From contig JADJEK010000017.1 of NCBI GenBank assembly GCA_016709145.1, positions 1 through 42,039 on the forward strand: 42,039 nucleotides of DNA, written 5' to 3'. This DNA comes from Planctomycetota bacterium (lineage in GTDB: Bacteria; Planctomycetota; B15-G4; JADJEK01). This document shows, one piece after another, positions 31,601 through 40,785 of this stretch (position 1 is the first letter of the stretch; each line of letters begins with the position of its first letter). A program made the translations under genes and the position numbers. The notes below the pieces were generated by a model that saw only the letters and a list, made by a program, of their open reading frames with translations, had not been told where the DNA came from and did not search any database.

Positions 31601-32967
31601 CTCCGATCGCGGACCTGACGCAGCAGGAGATTCCTGCCGCTCGGTACGTCGTTGATTTCGGCGGTCGTGCGATGTTCTTCGGGGACGACTTGGCACCGTA
31701 CCGGCTCTACATCTCCGACATCGCCAAGCCGTGGTCAACGATCACCGGGAACATCGTGGACTTGCTGGACGGGACGACGCTGGAGATCACCGGAGTCGGC
31801 CGCAGCGAGAACATGCTGACGGTGTTCAAGAACGACACGCTGTTCGTGTTCACGCCTACCGGGAACGACGACTTCCCATTCCGGGTCGAGGTCCGTCAGC
31901 GCGACGTGGGCGGCGTGGCCCCGTTTGGCATCGCCAACGTGGACAGCCTGTTCTTCTATCCGAACGAGCGCGGCATCTACTCCTTCGACACCAACGCATC
32001 GGTTTACAGGTCCGAGGCAGTCGAGGACGAATGGCTCGGCGTTGCTGCGGCGAACTACGCCATCATCTCTGCGGTTCACGACAGGCCGCACATGACGGTG
32101 ATGTTCGCGGCCCCGTCCGGCGATTCCGTGAACTCCAGCGGCCAAGTCATCAACGACATGGTGTTCGTCTACGACTACAGCAAGCCGCGTGGTGACGACG
32201 GGATCTTCTACGGCTGGTCGATTTGGGACGGGATGTTCGTCGATCAGTTCTTCACGCTGCAAGACGCGAACGACGTGAACCGGATCTACTTCACCACGCC
32301 GGAAGGGCATCTCTGCCAGTTCGACGTTGGCACCAACTTCGGCGTGGACTCGTTGACTTCTAGGACTCCGGCAACCGGCGCTGGAACGTTCAACACGACC
32401 ACGGTGACGGTTGCGCAGGCGACTCTCGCGAGCCTCCCGGAAGGCTACTTGGGACTGCCGATTACGGTGGTGGACGCAACGGACGCCACGGGAGCAACGC
32501 GAGCCACGCGCATGTGCAAGGTGGATACGAACATCGGCGGTGGGTTCACAGAACTCACGCTAGATCACGCAATCACGAACTTCACTCCAGAGCAAGCCGA
32601 CACGGTGCTGGTCGGGTCGATCGAGTTCGTGTGGAAGTCTGCGGACTTCTCCGCTGTCGGCACCGACAAGGTGACCGAGGTGAAGAAGATCCATGTCCAG
32701 GCAACGCCGCAGAGTCCGTCAGCGACCCCCGAGGTCAAGATGCTGAACGGCTACGGGCTACAGGATGAGGCTGGCCCTGGAGTCGAGGTATCCACGAACG
32801 ACGCCTTCACAAACCAAGCGTACGATGCGCTGCTGAGTTTCACCTACGGTCGAGGTCGCCGCCACAGCGTTCGGTTCTATTCGCGCGGCCCTGACAAGCC
32901 GCTGGAGATCATCTCGCTCGGCGTGGAACTGACGGACGACGACTCTCGCGGAAAGTTCGGTGAGTGA
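28642..32967 (+). CDS. Giant virion protein: two LamG-like domains plus nozzle-like propeller
   Basis: The product is about 1439-1441 aa (GTG 28642 or 28648). Residues about 75-290 and 330-590 are two concanavalin/LamG-like sandwiches (GVIQEVRIWSSARTDQEIED then LIAYYRLTGD; YSLDFDGMDDAIEVKDSYL). The remainder (SGITTSAKEKILGAFTHSYR, LYISDIAKPWSTITGNIVDL, LTVFKNDTLFVFTPTGNDDF) looks like the beta-propeller of podovirus tail-nozzle or stabilisation proteins. The LamG modules may bind surface glycans. This is a domain-inserted nozzle by inference. Confidence 0.6.
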   Translation: MLVGRLQFPTVALGLNTKKRPTKIPLGACQSGSKNFILDRDVLATAPGYKTIVTQRPDSYSYKLSGQNWRGETTATGSLVGLNAGTRTIEVVFRIDRMQGAQVLLYRGQGEDAGVRYAAHGGSFTQLGWMLEVAEGKVLWTVTAGGATLYQIKAGTTAVQPGVWYHTALKKVSTTYTTYLAEVGSAPSVFTSGVAGPNAINDTTSMNFYVGAMPLNTAATPTSAASTDTELMQFQTHGVIQEVRIWSSARTDQEIEDNNDVEVSTSATGLIAYYRLTGDATDIYFKSPNTGTAGGGSGEAPVLYLEPRRGTWLDSGHILGNPLTGYTYSLDFDGMDDAIEVKDSYLYRKPTSTSDNELSLDERFFFHARLRVSRLTDRQCIWHWTHVPDDEFGSIIARKATAATASGTTGTANEEFTAYLEIKDVGVGVYQFAGIVGYDATGTGYRQTTVVSNIGGGIVVGTEYNVTFCMNFSADASGGASVLFVNAGSTSAAYTANYLVPRGSPDFPDGSFRKYAMSIGRGIYRVRSLGNEPYDPDSVDIEYDYTKSFNGVIAQFAIGAYDAITSASGTSVSANIAQQIHDILQNATTMSRDLVGAVTARFFSAWSMNVGAGATIEDFGLVGNPLELKFDSNHRWGKSGITTSAKEKILGAFTHSYRTPTGDVRKAIVVAGGSVYDANLTTGALTWIDDGIRNDNKNRFSAMKFQDSLVLCCGGVSGNYTLWKDQVFPLSIEAPSGTLAIGLQDQISDDAVLKRGEYMYGFAFYSAFQDKWGPIGITATVNIRCDKANVAMGTIAEMNQEYAKLPTVISGANGKEPFGVTASAGKKYVNVRSYLSTEATPNDKIVVVGYNNSDVHPFMNDSSDATAVEWANVFDAYAPRAWSEVLPEGRISVNSRFIGSTARLRLNDGTTSVVNNDWNSGGGGTVTASGTGVSGHGIALPYSFDPQVTHLGIFRTVAGGSLLQLVEQVPNGTQSFVDTVPDSELRAPIADLTQQEIPAARYVVDFGGRAMFFGDDLAPYRLYISDIAKPWSTITGNIVDLLDGTTLEITGVGRSENMLTVFKNDTLFVFTPTGNDDFPFRVEVRQRDVGGVAPFGIANVDSLFFYPNERGIYSFDTNASVYRSEAVEDEWLGVAAANYAIISAVHDRPHMTVMFAAPSGDSVNSSGQVINDMVFVYDYSKPRGDDGIFYGWSIWDGMFVDQFFTLQDANDVNRIYFTTPEGHLCQFDVGTNFGVDSLTSRTPATGAGTFNTTTVTVAQATLASLPEGYLGLPITVVDATDATGATRATRMCKVDTNIGGGFTELTLDHAITNFTPEQADTVLVGSIEFVWKSADFSAVGTDKVTEVKKIHVQATPQSPSATPEVKMLNGYGLQDEAGPGVEVSTNDAFTNQAYDALLSFTYGRGRRHSVRFYSRGPDKPLEIISLGVELTDDDSRGKFGE

Positions 32968-33317
32968 TGATCCGCAGAAAGACTGGTCGCATCAAGCCGC
33001 CATCCGAGGAAGATCCAGAGGTTCAGCGCCGCTACCAGCGTTCGTTCGCTACGGACGTGACGGATGACGTGGACGAGATCATTAAGGGCATGGGCGGCGA
33101 TGACCGTGACTCGGTGACGATCACGAGCGCCGGGTACATGGAGGAAGTCGTTGTCTCCAACCCGTTCGAGTTCGTGCCGAAGCGAATGCGTGTTGTGGAT
33201 CGAAACGGTCCAGGCTCGGTGTTCCGTTCTCGCGGAACGCTAGCTGACAAGGATAGAATCTGGCTCAAGACCGACGCCGACGAAGGCACAGAGTTCACGG
33301 TCGTTTTCTGGAGATGA
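32967..33317 (+). CDS. Small virion-associated protein, 116 aa
   Basis: ATG 32967 overlaps the giant gene's stop (TGATG). MIRRKTGRIKPPSEEDPEVQ and VVVSNPFEFVPKRMRVVDRN, ending GTEFTVVFWR, is a beta-rich small protein of the tail region. It resembles small proteins that decorate or seal podovirus tails. No family was identified. Confidence 0.5.
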   Translation: MIRRKTGRIKPPSEEDPEVQRRYQRSFATDVTDDVDEIIKGMGGDDRDSVTITSAGYMEEVVVSNPFEFVPKRMRVVDRNGPGSVFRSRGTLADKDRIWLKTDADEGTEFTVVFWR

Positions 33318-33320
33318 GTC

Positions 33321-33836
33321 ATGAGTGTGTGGAAGCCGAAGATCGGTGGTTGGACCAAGGACCCAGGCATCCAACTCCAGCGAACGTACATGCTCAACGA
33401 GCTTGGGCGTGGCGGGCTGAATGCTGAACAGGCGTATCGTCGCGCAGCCTCGGAGCAGATCGGTCAGAACGTCCAGGCTTCGCAAGATGCCGCCCGTCGC
33501 GGTGGAGCGGCGGCGTTCGGAATGGGGAACCCTAGCGGGATGGTGGGTCGTCTCCAATCTGCGGCACAACTCTCGGCTCCGTATGCGTCTGCGGAACTCA
33601 ACGCGCGAGAGGCCGGGCGTGGGGCGATGCAGAACACGGGTCAGGCGTATCAGAACATGAAGCAAGCGCAGGCCAACTGGTACGCAACCGGCATTGGCCC
33701 GTGGCTCCAGTACCAGCAGATCAAGAACGCTGCGGCGTTCGGCATGGGTGCTGGCGCAGGTGGTGGTGGCGGCGGGATCATGTCCGCTCTCGGCCCCGCG
33801 CTTGGTGGGTTCGCGGCATCCTCGGGGATCTTCTGA
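33321..33836 (+). CDS. Ala/Gly-rich ejection-type protein, 171 aa
   Basis: GGAGATGAGTC precedes ATG 33321. A helical Ala-rich body (AEQAYRRAASEQIGQNVQAS, SAELNAREAGRGAMQNTGQA) ends in a Gly run and a hydrophobic tail (GGGGGGIMSALGPALGGFAA). This recalls short internal virion (ejection) proteins and shares the LGPALGGF end with the 20812 product. The stop overlaps the next ATG. Confidence 0.5.
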   Translation: MSVWKPKIGGWTKDPGIQLQRTYMLNELGRGGLNAEQAYRRAASEQIGQNVQASQDAARRGGAAAFGMGNPSGMVGRLQSAAQLSAPYASAELNAREAGRGAMQNTGQAYQNMKQAQANWYATGIGPWLQYQQIKNAAAFGMGAGAGGGGGGIMSALGPALGGFAASSGIF

Positions 33837-34771
33837 TGGCTTCCTACAATAAGAAAATCTACGGAAAGCTGAAGGCGCAGAACGAGCGCCGCGACCTCAT
33901 GGGAGGTATCGCTGGGCTGATCTCAGGCGCTACCCAGGGGTATCAGCGTGAGAAGTCCATGCAGTCGGCAGATGCGCTCGGGCAGCAGATCGGGCTACCG
34001 CAGGGTGCTGGCCGCGTGATTCCTCCTGGACTGATCGCGCAGGCGATGCTGAACAAGCAGATCGCGGAGCAAGCGCAAGCCGCCCGTCGCGCTGACATGG
34101 AGTACCAGATCGGTCAGCAGCGTGAGATGGCTGACGCTGAACGCGCAGCATCTCAGCAACGTTGGGTCATGGAGCAGGGAACGCGCCAGGACCAGTTCGA
34201 CCAGACGATGAACTGGAACCGCGAGAACGCGGCGCAACGCGCGAAGTCCGAGATGGAGGCCCTGCGCTTCCAGGAGCAGCAGAGCAACTTCCGCACTGGC
34301 ATCCAGGAAGTCGGTGACACGTTGCGCGGAATCGGCGGCGGGGTCAAGGACATCATCGTCAAGGGCATGAGCCGTGGGCGTGATTCCAACGGAGTCCCGT
34401 ACGCGGAACGTGAACTTGTGGACAACCTTGACCTCCAGATCAAGGACGCGGCTACGCAGATCCAGCAGGACCGCCTTGCGCTCGGGATCATCCCGAACAA
34501 GGACGGGTTCGTTATCAAGCAAGAACTATCCCCCGAGCAGCGCGCGATGCTTGAGCAGCGTATCGCCGTCCGCGAACGCCAGCTTGCCTCGCTCCAAGAG
34601 CAGCTTCGCAAGGTTCACAGCGGCGTTGCCAGCCGCTACGGCGCTGACCTGAGCGCACCTATGCGGGCCATGCAGCCGCAAAAGACGCCGCAACAGATGG
34701 AAGATGAGTTCGTTGCCAGAATGCTTGGTTCTGGTGCAGAGCAACCCATCATCGTGGACCCCGGCCAGTGA
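33836..34771 (+). CDS. Helical internal virion protein, 311 aa
   Basis: ATG 33836 overlaps the upstream stop. After a short Gly-rich segment (GGIAGLISGATQGYQREKSM), it is dominated by Gln/Arg/Glu coiled coil (AEQAQAARRADMEYQIGQQR, NRENAAQRAKSEMEALRFQE). This is the pattern of ejection proteins that form a conduit with the large internal protein downstream. The stop overlaps the next GTG (GTGA). Confidence 0.55.
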   Translation: MASYNKKIYGKLKAQNERRDLMGGIAGLISGATQGYQREKSMQSADALGQQIGLPQGAGRVIPPGLIAQAMLNKQIAEQAQAARRADMEYQIGQQREMADAERAASQQRWVMEQGTRQDQFDQTMNWNRENAAQRAKSEMEALRFQEQQSNFRTGIQEVGDTLRGIGGGVKDIIVKGMSRGRDSNGVPYAERELVDNLDLQIKDAATQIQQDRLALGIIPNKDGFVIKQELSPEQRAMLEQRIAVRERQLASLQEQLRKVHSGVASRYGADLSAPMRAMQPQKTPQQMEDEFVARMLGSGAEQPIIVDPGQ

Positions 34772-37700
34772 ACGACCCAATCCGCGACCCGAGCAATCCG
34801 CAGTACGAGGCTTCGTTCCGCGAGCGCCTGCGCGGCATGTTCTCTGGCCGCGACATGAGTTCGGTTCCGCGTGAAGAACTCGTGGCGACGATCCGCACGA
34901 TGTTACGCGCCGACCTCGCCAATGCTTCGGGCCAGCCGGTGCCGAAGCAGCGGATGATGCCGATGCCCGAGGCGCTGAAGCAGGTGACGGACCAGACGCC
35001 GTGGCAGTCGTCTCTCTTGGCCGGTGCCAAGAGCGGCGCTGACATGATCCTGGGAACGTTCGGTGCTGTGTCGTCGCCGTTCCGCTATGGGCTTTCCAAG
35101 ATCACGGGTGACGAGGGAATCCAGCGTACCCCGACTGTCGAGGACATCGCCGGTAAGGCGCTCGGAATGGACCCGAGCCAAGTGCGTTCCGTTACCACGG
35201 CGCAGGCACATACCAGGGCTGACCAGGGATGGAAGGGCGCTCTTGCGGGTGCCCCGACTGAGTTTGCTGGCGCGTTTGCCCCTATGGGACTCGCGGGTAA
35301 GGGAAAGACGTTGCTCGAAACCGGGCTTCGCCGCGCTGGTGCGTTCGGGCTCACAGAGGCCGCGCAGCAGTCCGAGATGGAGGGCTACGCTCCACAGTCG
35401 GCGGGTGAGTCCGCGATCCGGCTTTTTGGACAGATGGCAGGTGGCTTCTCCAGCATCGCCGGTCCAGCCGCAGTCCGCGCTCTCTCGTCGCGTCTACCCG
35501 GTGCTAGTGCTGGCGCACGGATCTCGGCATCCGCAGCGGCAGACGCGGCATCCGGTGGCGTGATTGGTGCTGCCACGTCACCGAGCGGGCAACGTTGGGA
35601 AGGCGCGATCCAAGGCGCGGCCATGAACCTCCCGGGAACTGTCTTGGACATCCCGGAGATCCGCAGGACCGCCGCATTCCAGAACCAGTTTCACACCCGC
35701 ACCAGCGGACAGGGCTTGCTTGGTGCTACGGACGCGGTGCCACCAGAGATCCAAGCTCGGGTTGCCCGCCTCCAGAGCGTCCTAGACACGCAGCCGAACA
35801 CGCCGGAGACGTTGCCGACGCGGATGAAGCTTCAGGAGATGATCGACCAGCTACTCGGTCGCGGTCCTACGGACGTTCCTCCGGGGATCGTGAAGCCGAC
35901 CCGTCCGTTCGGGATGACCGAGCGACCGATCGACCTGCCGGGTTCCACGCTGGACGAACAGTACCGGATGATGCCGCCTCCTCCTGAGATGCAGGCGGAG
36001 ACGCTTCCTGAACCGCGACTGACGGTTTCCGAGGAAGTGGATCAGGCGAACGCCTTGGAACTGAAGCGGATGGCGGAAGCCGCCCGCCAGCGCAACCAGA
36101 TCGATCCGGTGACTCCGGAAGCGTTGGGTATCCCCGACGTTCCACCGCAGCCGGAACTTCTGGATATCGGCGGCACGGACAATCCACCGCTCGGTCCTCC
36201 GCGAGCGCCGGAAGGCTTCACGCCTCCGACGCCGGAAGCACCTCCGCAGGCCAAGCCAGCGAAGCTGACGGATCTGGTGAAGCAGGTAGACGAGCCGACG
36301 CTTCGTGGAATGCTGGAGCCGCAGCAGCTTGACGCCGTGGCGCGTGAGTACGGGCTGACGCCGAAGCAAGCGACCGCGATCATCTCCAGGGAGTTTCCCA
36401 AGGACCGCCCTACCAAGGCGGCGGTGACCGCTGAACCGCAAAAGCCGGTTGTCCAAGAGCCGATCCCGGATCAGCCGGTGTCCGCAGATCCCATCGCCAG
36501 CATCGCCGCAGAGCTTCGCTCCGTGGATGACGTGGAGGCGCTGACGAAGGATGCCGTGATCGGGATGATGCGGAAGTACGGAGCTACCCGCGATCAGTTC
36601 GTGGAGGCGTTCCGCCAGGAGTTCGACCGTCGCACGGAAGGGCCGATCCCGCGTCAGCCCAAGGCTACGCCGGAACCGAACTCCGGCCCTGTGAAGGGAA
36701 ATCGCGGTCTCCGGGAAGAACCCGCTGACCCGCGCACGCTCGGTGAACAGCAGCCGAAGGAGATGTTCTCCGGCCCACTTGCCATTCTCCCCAAGGGCGT
36801 GCGTGACGCGCTGGATGAATCCCTTGGCACGCAGGCCAAGGCTGGACTCAAGGCGTTCTCCAACTTCCCCGAGTCCTACCGGATGGTCAAGGGAGCGTTC
36901 GACAAGCTCCAGATCCGGCTGGCCGAAGCCATGCCGCGCAGCCTCCGCTTCATCTCCGACCTGTTCGGCCTCCCGGCAGCGCAGGGTGACGTTCGCGCTT
37001 TCCGCAAGTGGCACCAGAACCTCACCGAGAACATGCGGCTTAAGGTCGCAGAGTTCGGCGGGAAGCTGAACAACCTGTCGGCGGCGGATCTGCGCTCCGT
37101 CCACTATGCGGCAGAACAGCGCGCGCCTATGCGCGATGCTCGGCTGGAGGACGTTCGCCAAGCTCTCCAGGAAGTCACGGACGCGGAAGCTGCGGAGATG
37201 ATCGAGGGCGGCGTGTTCCCGAAGGAAGTGCTTGACCGCTACCAGCGGGAAGGCGAGCAGGGCTACGTCACCCGCATTCCGTCGCAGGCCGCGCTGAAGG
37301 AAACGCTCAGCCGCAGCATCATGCGCGGGATCGTGGACGCGATCTCGGGGAACTCCAGCATCCCTGAACCCGGCACGCGGGCGCGGATCGCGTACGACGC
37401 ACACCTTGCGCGGATGGCTTCGGATATCGAGGCGAGCATCCACGGCAAGCTCGCTGGCCGCAAGCAGATCAGTCTCGCGGAAGCCGAGAAGCTTGGATAC
37501 CTCATCGGCAAGGGACCGCTGGCGGCGACGATGCGCCAGTCGTCCAAGAACTTCGTCACGCTCCGCACCATGCGTCACTTCAAGGAGACGATGCGAAGCT
37601 ACTGGATGGACGCGCCGAAGATGGAGGGTGGCTTGAAGCCGAAGCCGCCGTCCGGGTGGCGACTCGCTGATGGTCCAGAGTGGGGCGCGTTGAACGGCAA

Positions 37701-39330
37701 GTTCATCAAGGCCGAAGCGTTCGGGGATCTCCAGCGCCTCGCGCAGCCGATGAAGTCCGGGTGGTACAAGCTGCTGGAAGCCGTCAACCGCACGGTCAAG
37801 GTGGACCGCGTTCTCGGGCGATTCGGGTTCTTCATCAAGACCCAGATGCTCCTGAACAAGATGACGAACAACCTCGCCGGGCAGTCGATCGAGCAGTCCC
37901 CTATGTGGGATTTCAAGGCCGCTAAGGCGTACGGCGATTATGTCAACACCGGGAAGATGCACCCGGCCATCCAAGCCCTCATCAAGCTCGACCAGCTTGG
38001 CGACTCGCACTTGATCCAGGAGATCACGGAAGGCTCAGACCGTCCGCAGATGGAGACGAGCTACCGCGAGATCGAGGGCGTCCGTAAGGAGTACCTGAAG
38101 AAGTTTCTCAGCGTGTTCCAGGAAGAACTCAGCAAGCGCCTGGACATCGCCAAGACCACCACGATCTCCGACGAAGGCGCTGGCGGTCGCGGCGCGTACG
38201 TCATGGCGGAAGCGTGGGCTGCGGCGATGGACGCGATCAGCGGGTTCGACCCGGTGCGCGCTACCGCGTTCAATCCCGCGAAGCCTGGACGGCGCGTGAT
38301 CCCTCAGTTCTCGTTCGACGGGGTGAAGGAACTCGCGGTGATGCAGGACAACCTGTTCAAGATTTCGCTGGCGATGAGCCTGTACGAATCTGGCGGTGGT
38401 CCTACCGGAGTGAACTCCATCCGCAAGATGTTCGGCAAGGGTCAGAAGTCACGGTTCACGGCTGAAGAAGCTGCCGAGGTCGTCCGCGACTTCTACGACG
38501 TGCGACAGGTTCCTCCGATCATGCGGGCTGTGGCGCAAGTCCCGATCATCGGCCAAGCGTTCGTCCGCTGGCCGTACATCTACGCTCGTAACCTGACGGC
38601 CAAGGGCTACGGCGTCCGCAATCCGCTGACGGCGATGCTGTACACGGCACCAGTGGCGATCTTCACGCTGGCGTACAAGTCGCAAGCTAACGTGACGGAC
38701 GAAGAGATCGAGGAAATGCGGAAGGCCGCTGGTGCCTCACCGACTTCAGCCCCGATCTACAACCCGTTCACGAAGGAAACCACGTTCACCGAACTCGGCG
38801 ACTTGGACACGATGGATCAGGTGTTCAGGATGATGAACCCGTCGCTGAACGTGCGGCCCGGTCCTGGCGGAAAGCCGATGCGTCTCTTGCGCGGCGTCAT
38901 GGCTGGCAACCCGGCTGGCAAGTGGGCGTACGAGACGGTCACCGGGAACTCGGTCTACACCGGGACGGAGACTCCTGCCGAGTACAAGGACCCGTTCCAA
39001 TCGGTGCCGCCGTTGCCGATCCCGTTCTCGGAAGATGTGCGGAGCTTGGTCAAGCGCGACAAGGCCGACAAGGCCAACGCGAAGAACAACCAAGTCCAGA
39101 TGATTTCGGACGAGGACTTCTACACGCAGCTTCTCACCGGGATAGGTGGTCGCACGGTGCCGCCGAAGGGAAGCCAGCGGTGGTACCAGAACATCGGAAT
39201 CGCCAACTCGCGCGCCGAACGCGAGGCGCTGTACGAGTCTGGAGCGCAGGCGATCACGATGCCGAGGAAGCCTAGTGCCCCTGCGGGTCCGCGTCAGCCA
39301 TCGCCGCCACGTCCTCCGCGAGGTCCTTGA
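34768..39330 (+). CDS. Giant internal virion (ejection-like) protein, 1520 aa
   Basis: The GTG start is coupled to the previous stop. The N-terminal 300 residues have hydrophobic, Gly/Ala-rich stretches. Pro-rich linkers cover residues about 310-680, with short repeated helices (ITPKQATAIISREF-like). The C-terminal two-thirds are helical and resemble the large internal proteins of podoviruses. No transglycosylase catalytic motif is evident. The tail is Pro-rich (PRQPSPPRPPRGP). It is probably ejected with the genome. It overlaps the convergent 39272 gene by 59 bp. Confidence 0.6.
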   Translation: MNDPIRDPSNPQYEASFRERLRGMFSGRDMSSVPREELVATIRTMLRADLANASGQPVPKQRMMPMPEALKQVTDQTPWQSSLLAGAKSGADMILGTFGAVSSPFRYGLSKITGDEGIQRTPTVEDIAGKALGMDPSQVRSVTTAQAHTRADQGWKGALAGAPTEFAGAFAPMGLAGKGKTLLETGLRRAGAFGLTEAAQQSEMEGYAPQSAGESAIRLFGQMAGGFSSIAGPAAVRALSSRLPGASAGARISASAAADAASGGVIGAATSPSGQRWEGAIQGAAMNLPGTVLDIPEIRRTAAFQNQFHTRTSGQGLLGATDAVPPEIQARVARLQSVLDTQPNTPETLPTRMKLQEMIDQLLGRGPTDVPPGIVKPTRPFGMTERPIDLPGSTLDEQYRMMPPPPEMQAETLPEPRLTVSEEVDQANALELKRMAEAARQRNQIDPVTPEALGIPDVPPQPELLDIGGTDNPPLGPPRAPEGFTPPTPEAPPQAKPAKLTDLVKQVDEPTLRGMLEPQQLDAVAREYGLTPKQATAIISREFPKDRPTKAAVTAEPQKPVVQEPIPDQPVSADPIASIAAELRSVDDVEALTKDAVIGMMRKYGATRDQFVEAFRQEFDRRTEGPIPRQPKATPEPNSGPVKGNRGLREEPADPRTLGEQQPKEMFSGPLAILPKGVRDALDESLGTQAKAGLKAFSNFPESYRMVKGAFDKLQIRLAEAMPRSLRFISDLFGLPAAQGDVRAFRKWHQNLTENMRLKVAEFGGKLNNLSAADLRSVHYAAEQRAPMRDARLEDVRQALQEVTDAEAAEMIEGGVFPKEVLDRYQREGEQGYVTRIPSQAALKETLSRSIMRGIVDAISGNSSIPEPGTRARIAYDAHLARMASDIEASIHGKLAGRKQISLAEAEKLGYLIGKGPLAATMRQSSKNFVTLRTMRHFKETMRSYWMDAPKMEGGLKPKPPSGWRLADGPEWGALNGKFIKAEAFGDLQRLAQPMKSGWYKLLEAVNRTVKVDRVLGRFGFFIKTQMLLNKMTNNLAGQSIEQSPMWDFKAAKAYGDYVNTGKMHPAIQALIKLDQLGDSHLIQEITEGSDRPQMETSYREIEGVRKEYLKKFLSVFQEELSKRLDIAKTTTISDEGAGGRGAYVMAEAWAAAMDAISGFDPVRATAFNPAKPGRRVIPQFSFDGVKELAVMQDNLFKISLAMSLYESGGGPTGVNSIRKMFGKGQKSRFTAEEAAEVVRDFYDVRQVPPIMRAVAQVPIIGQAFVRWPYIYARNLTAKGYGVRNPLTAMLYTAPVAIFTLAYKSQANVTDEEIEEMRKAAGASPTSAPIYNPFTKETTFTELGDLDTMDQVFRMMNPSLNVRPGPGGKPMRLLRGVMAGNPAGKWAYETVTGNSVYTGTETPAEYKDPFQSVPPLPIPFSEDVRSLVKRDKADKANAKNNQVQMISDEDFYTQLLTGIGGRTVPPKGSQRWYQNIGIANSRAEREALYESGAQAITMPRKPSAPAGPRQPSPPRPPRGP

Positions 39331-39736
39331 GCAGCTCCGTCCGGCGCTCGATGATCTTGGCTTGCAGGTCGTCCAACTGTTGAAGGCTCATGGTGCTGAC
39401 CTCACCGGCCAGCGCGGCCTCGACCTTGGCAAGGATCTCCAGCCGCTTGTCCTCGTCAAGCCGGTCGATCGCACCCTCGATCGCGTGCGTCATCGGGTTG
39501 ATGTTGCGGCGCTCCTGGAGCGTTTCCGCGAGCTTCCAGGCTTGGTCCAGGAGCACCTGACACGCCTTGAAGTTGGCGCGTTGACCAGCGGTTCCCTGGG
39601 CAATCTCCCACAGGGTATTCAGCACCAGCGGAACGCGGTGAAACAGCAGTAGCTCGGCCTCGCCAAGAGCGGAGGTGGTCTCCTGCGGGACGTACTGCTG
39701 CTGCCTCACCAACTCCGCATTCACTCGTTCCGCCAT
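39272..39736 (-). CDS. Helical protein, candidate small terminase, 154 aa
   Basis: VLNTLWEIAQGTAGQRANFK then ACQVLLDQAWKLAETLQERR resembles the helical TerS-type segment (xxTLxEIxxG...AxxxLLDxA). RLEILAKVEAALAGEVSTMS and a coiled-coil end (QLDDLQAKIIERRTELLKDL) follow. It is on the opposite strand from the terminase large subunit, which is unusual. It may equally be an unrelated helical protein. The convergent 59-bp overlap with the giant gene is compact. Confidence 0.4.
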   Translation of the reverse strand: MAERVNAELVRQQQYVPQETTSALGEAELLLFHRVPLVLNTLWEIAQGTAGQRANFKACQVLLDQAWKLAETLQERRNINPMTHAIEGAIDRLDEDKRLEILAKVEAALAGEVSTMSLQQLDDLQAKIIERRTELLKDLAEDVAAMADADPQGH

Positions 39737-39742
39737 GTCAGT

Positions 39743-40003
39743 TCATTCCCAGGTCACCACGCGCGGCTTCATCTTCTGAATCGCCCACACGATCGACATG
39801 CCTTCCACGCAACTGCGTGCGGCGTCTGGCCCGCTCTGCTCCAGGATCGCGTTGCCGAAGTCCGACACCAAGCGGTAGGTCGTGGAGTCGTGAGCCTGCA
39901 TCTCGGCCAGGATGTCCTCCGGGAACGGCCAACGCTTCTTGACCTCGACCCGGATATCGACCTCGGACGTAGAGCCATCACTGTTGAGAGAGATTTCGGT
40001 CAT
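39743..40003 (-). CDS. Hypothetical protein, 86 aa
   Basis: ATG 40003 overlaps the tail-fibre stop (ATGA). MTEISLNSDGSTSEVDIRVE, then MQAHDSTTYRLVSDFGNAIL is a small alpha/beta acidic protein ending RVVTWE. The location directly after the fibre suggests a chaperone or accessory role, which is speculative. Confidence 0.55.
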   Translation of the reverse strand: MTEISLNSDGSTSEVDIRVEVKKRWPFPEDILAEMQAHDSTTYRLVSDFGNAILEQSGPDAARSCVEGMSIVWAIQKMKPRVVTWE

Positions 40004-40785
40004 GCTGTTCGCTTCCACATGTAGACGACGAAGTACGGCTGGACGACGCTCGTAGCCGAGCCGGTGAACGTTGGGGCCGCGTGAGTGTGTGTTTGTGCGG
40101 CTGCGTTCGCAGCTCCGGTCCCGATACGCACGCCTGCGGTGGCAGTCGCGGCAATCGCGCTGACGGTGCCTGAGGACGCCACGGTCTTTGCTCCACCAGT
40201 TTCCTCGACCGTGTTGAAGTCGGAGTCACCGGTGTCGATGCCGACAAGCGTGCGGCCGGTGGCAATCGCAGACCACGTTCCGTAGCCAAGCAGCGTTGCC
40301 GGGTCTGTTGAGACCACGGCGATGAACACCGCCCCGACAGGCCATGCCTCGGCAGGCGTGACCCAGGCGTCCAGCTTTCCGCTGCCGTCGGAGATCGGGA
40401 TGGTGCTAGCCGCTGGCGTTGACGACGGCACGGCGGCAAGGTCCTTCACCAGCTTCCCCGTGGTGCCGCTGAAGAACACGATGGCGTTGTTCGTGGCAGA
40501 CGCCGGGCCAACCACGTCACCAGATCCGCTACCGGACGGGGTATCCCAGGTCCCGTCTCCGCGAAGGTACGTCGTCGCGTCAGCGGTCCCAGTGCCAAGC
40601 TCGGCGGTGGGGACAAGCGCGGAGCCGTCCAGGCTCGCGTATCCGTCGGCCTGCGACTTCTCCGAGCGCAGTTGGTACTGCGGGTGATCGTCGCCTTCGT
40701 CCAGTCCGCGAGTATCCCGGTGGATGACCCACGGGCTGAACTTGGCGATCCGCTCTCTCAGGTAGTCCTCAAACGTCTTTGGCAT
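40000..40785 (-). CDS. Tail fibre-like protein, 261 aa
   Basis: The N-terminus MPKTFEDYLRERIAKFSPWV precedes a Gly/Ser/Thr-rich shaft (TADATTYLRGDGTWDTPSGS). The C-terminal domain PVGAVFIAVVSTDPATLLGY, then VEETGGAKTVASSGTVS and a final VVQPYFVVYMWKRTA, is the short-tail-fibre collar-domain ending found in many phages, with a His-rich THTHAAP metal-site-like loop. It is probably a receptor-binding fibre, transcribed leftward, apart from the virion operon. Confidence 0.75.
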   Translation of the reverse strand: MPKTFEDYLRERIAKFSPWVIHRDTRGLDEGDDHPQYQLRSEKSQADGYASLDGSALVPTAELGTGTADATTYLRGDGTWDTPSGSGSGDVVGPASATNNAIVFFSGTTGKLVKDLAAVPSSTPAASTIPISDGSGKLDAWVTPAEAWPVGAVFIAVVSTDPATLLGYGTWSAIATGRTLVGIDTGDSDFNTVEETGGAKTVASSGTVSAIAATATAGVRIGTGAANAAAQTHTHAAPTFTGSATSVVQPYFVVYMWKRTA

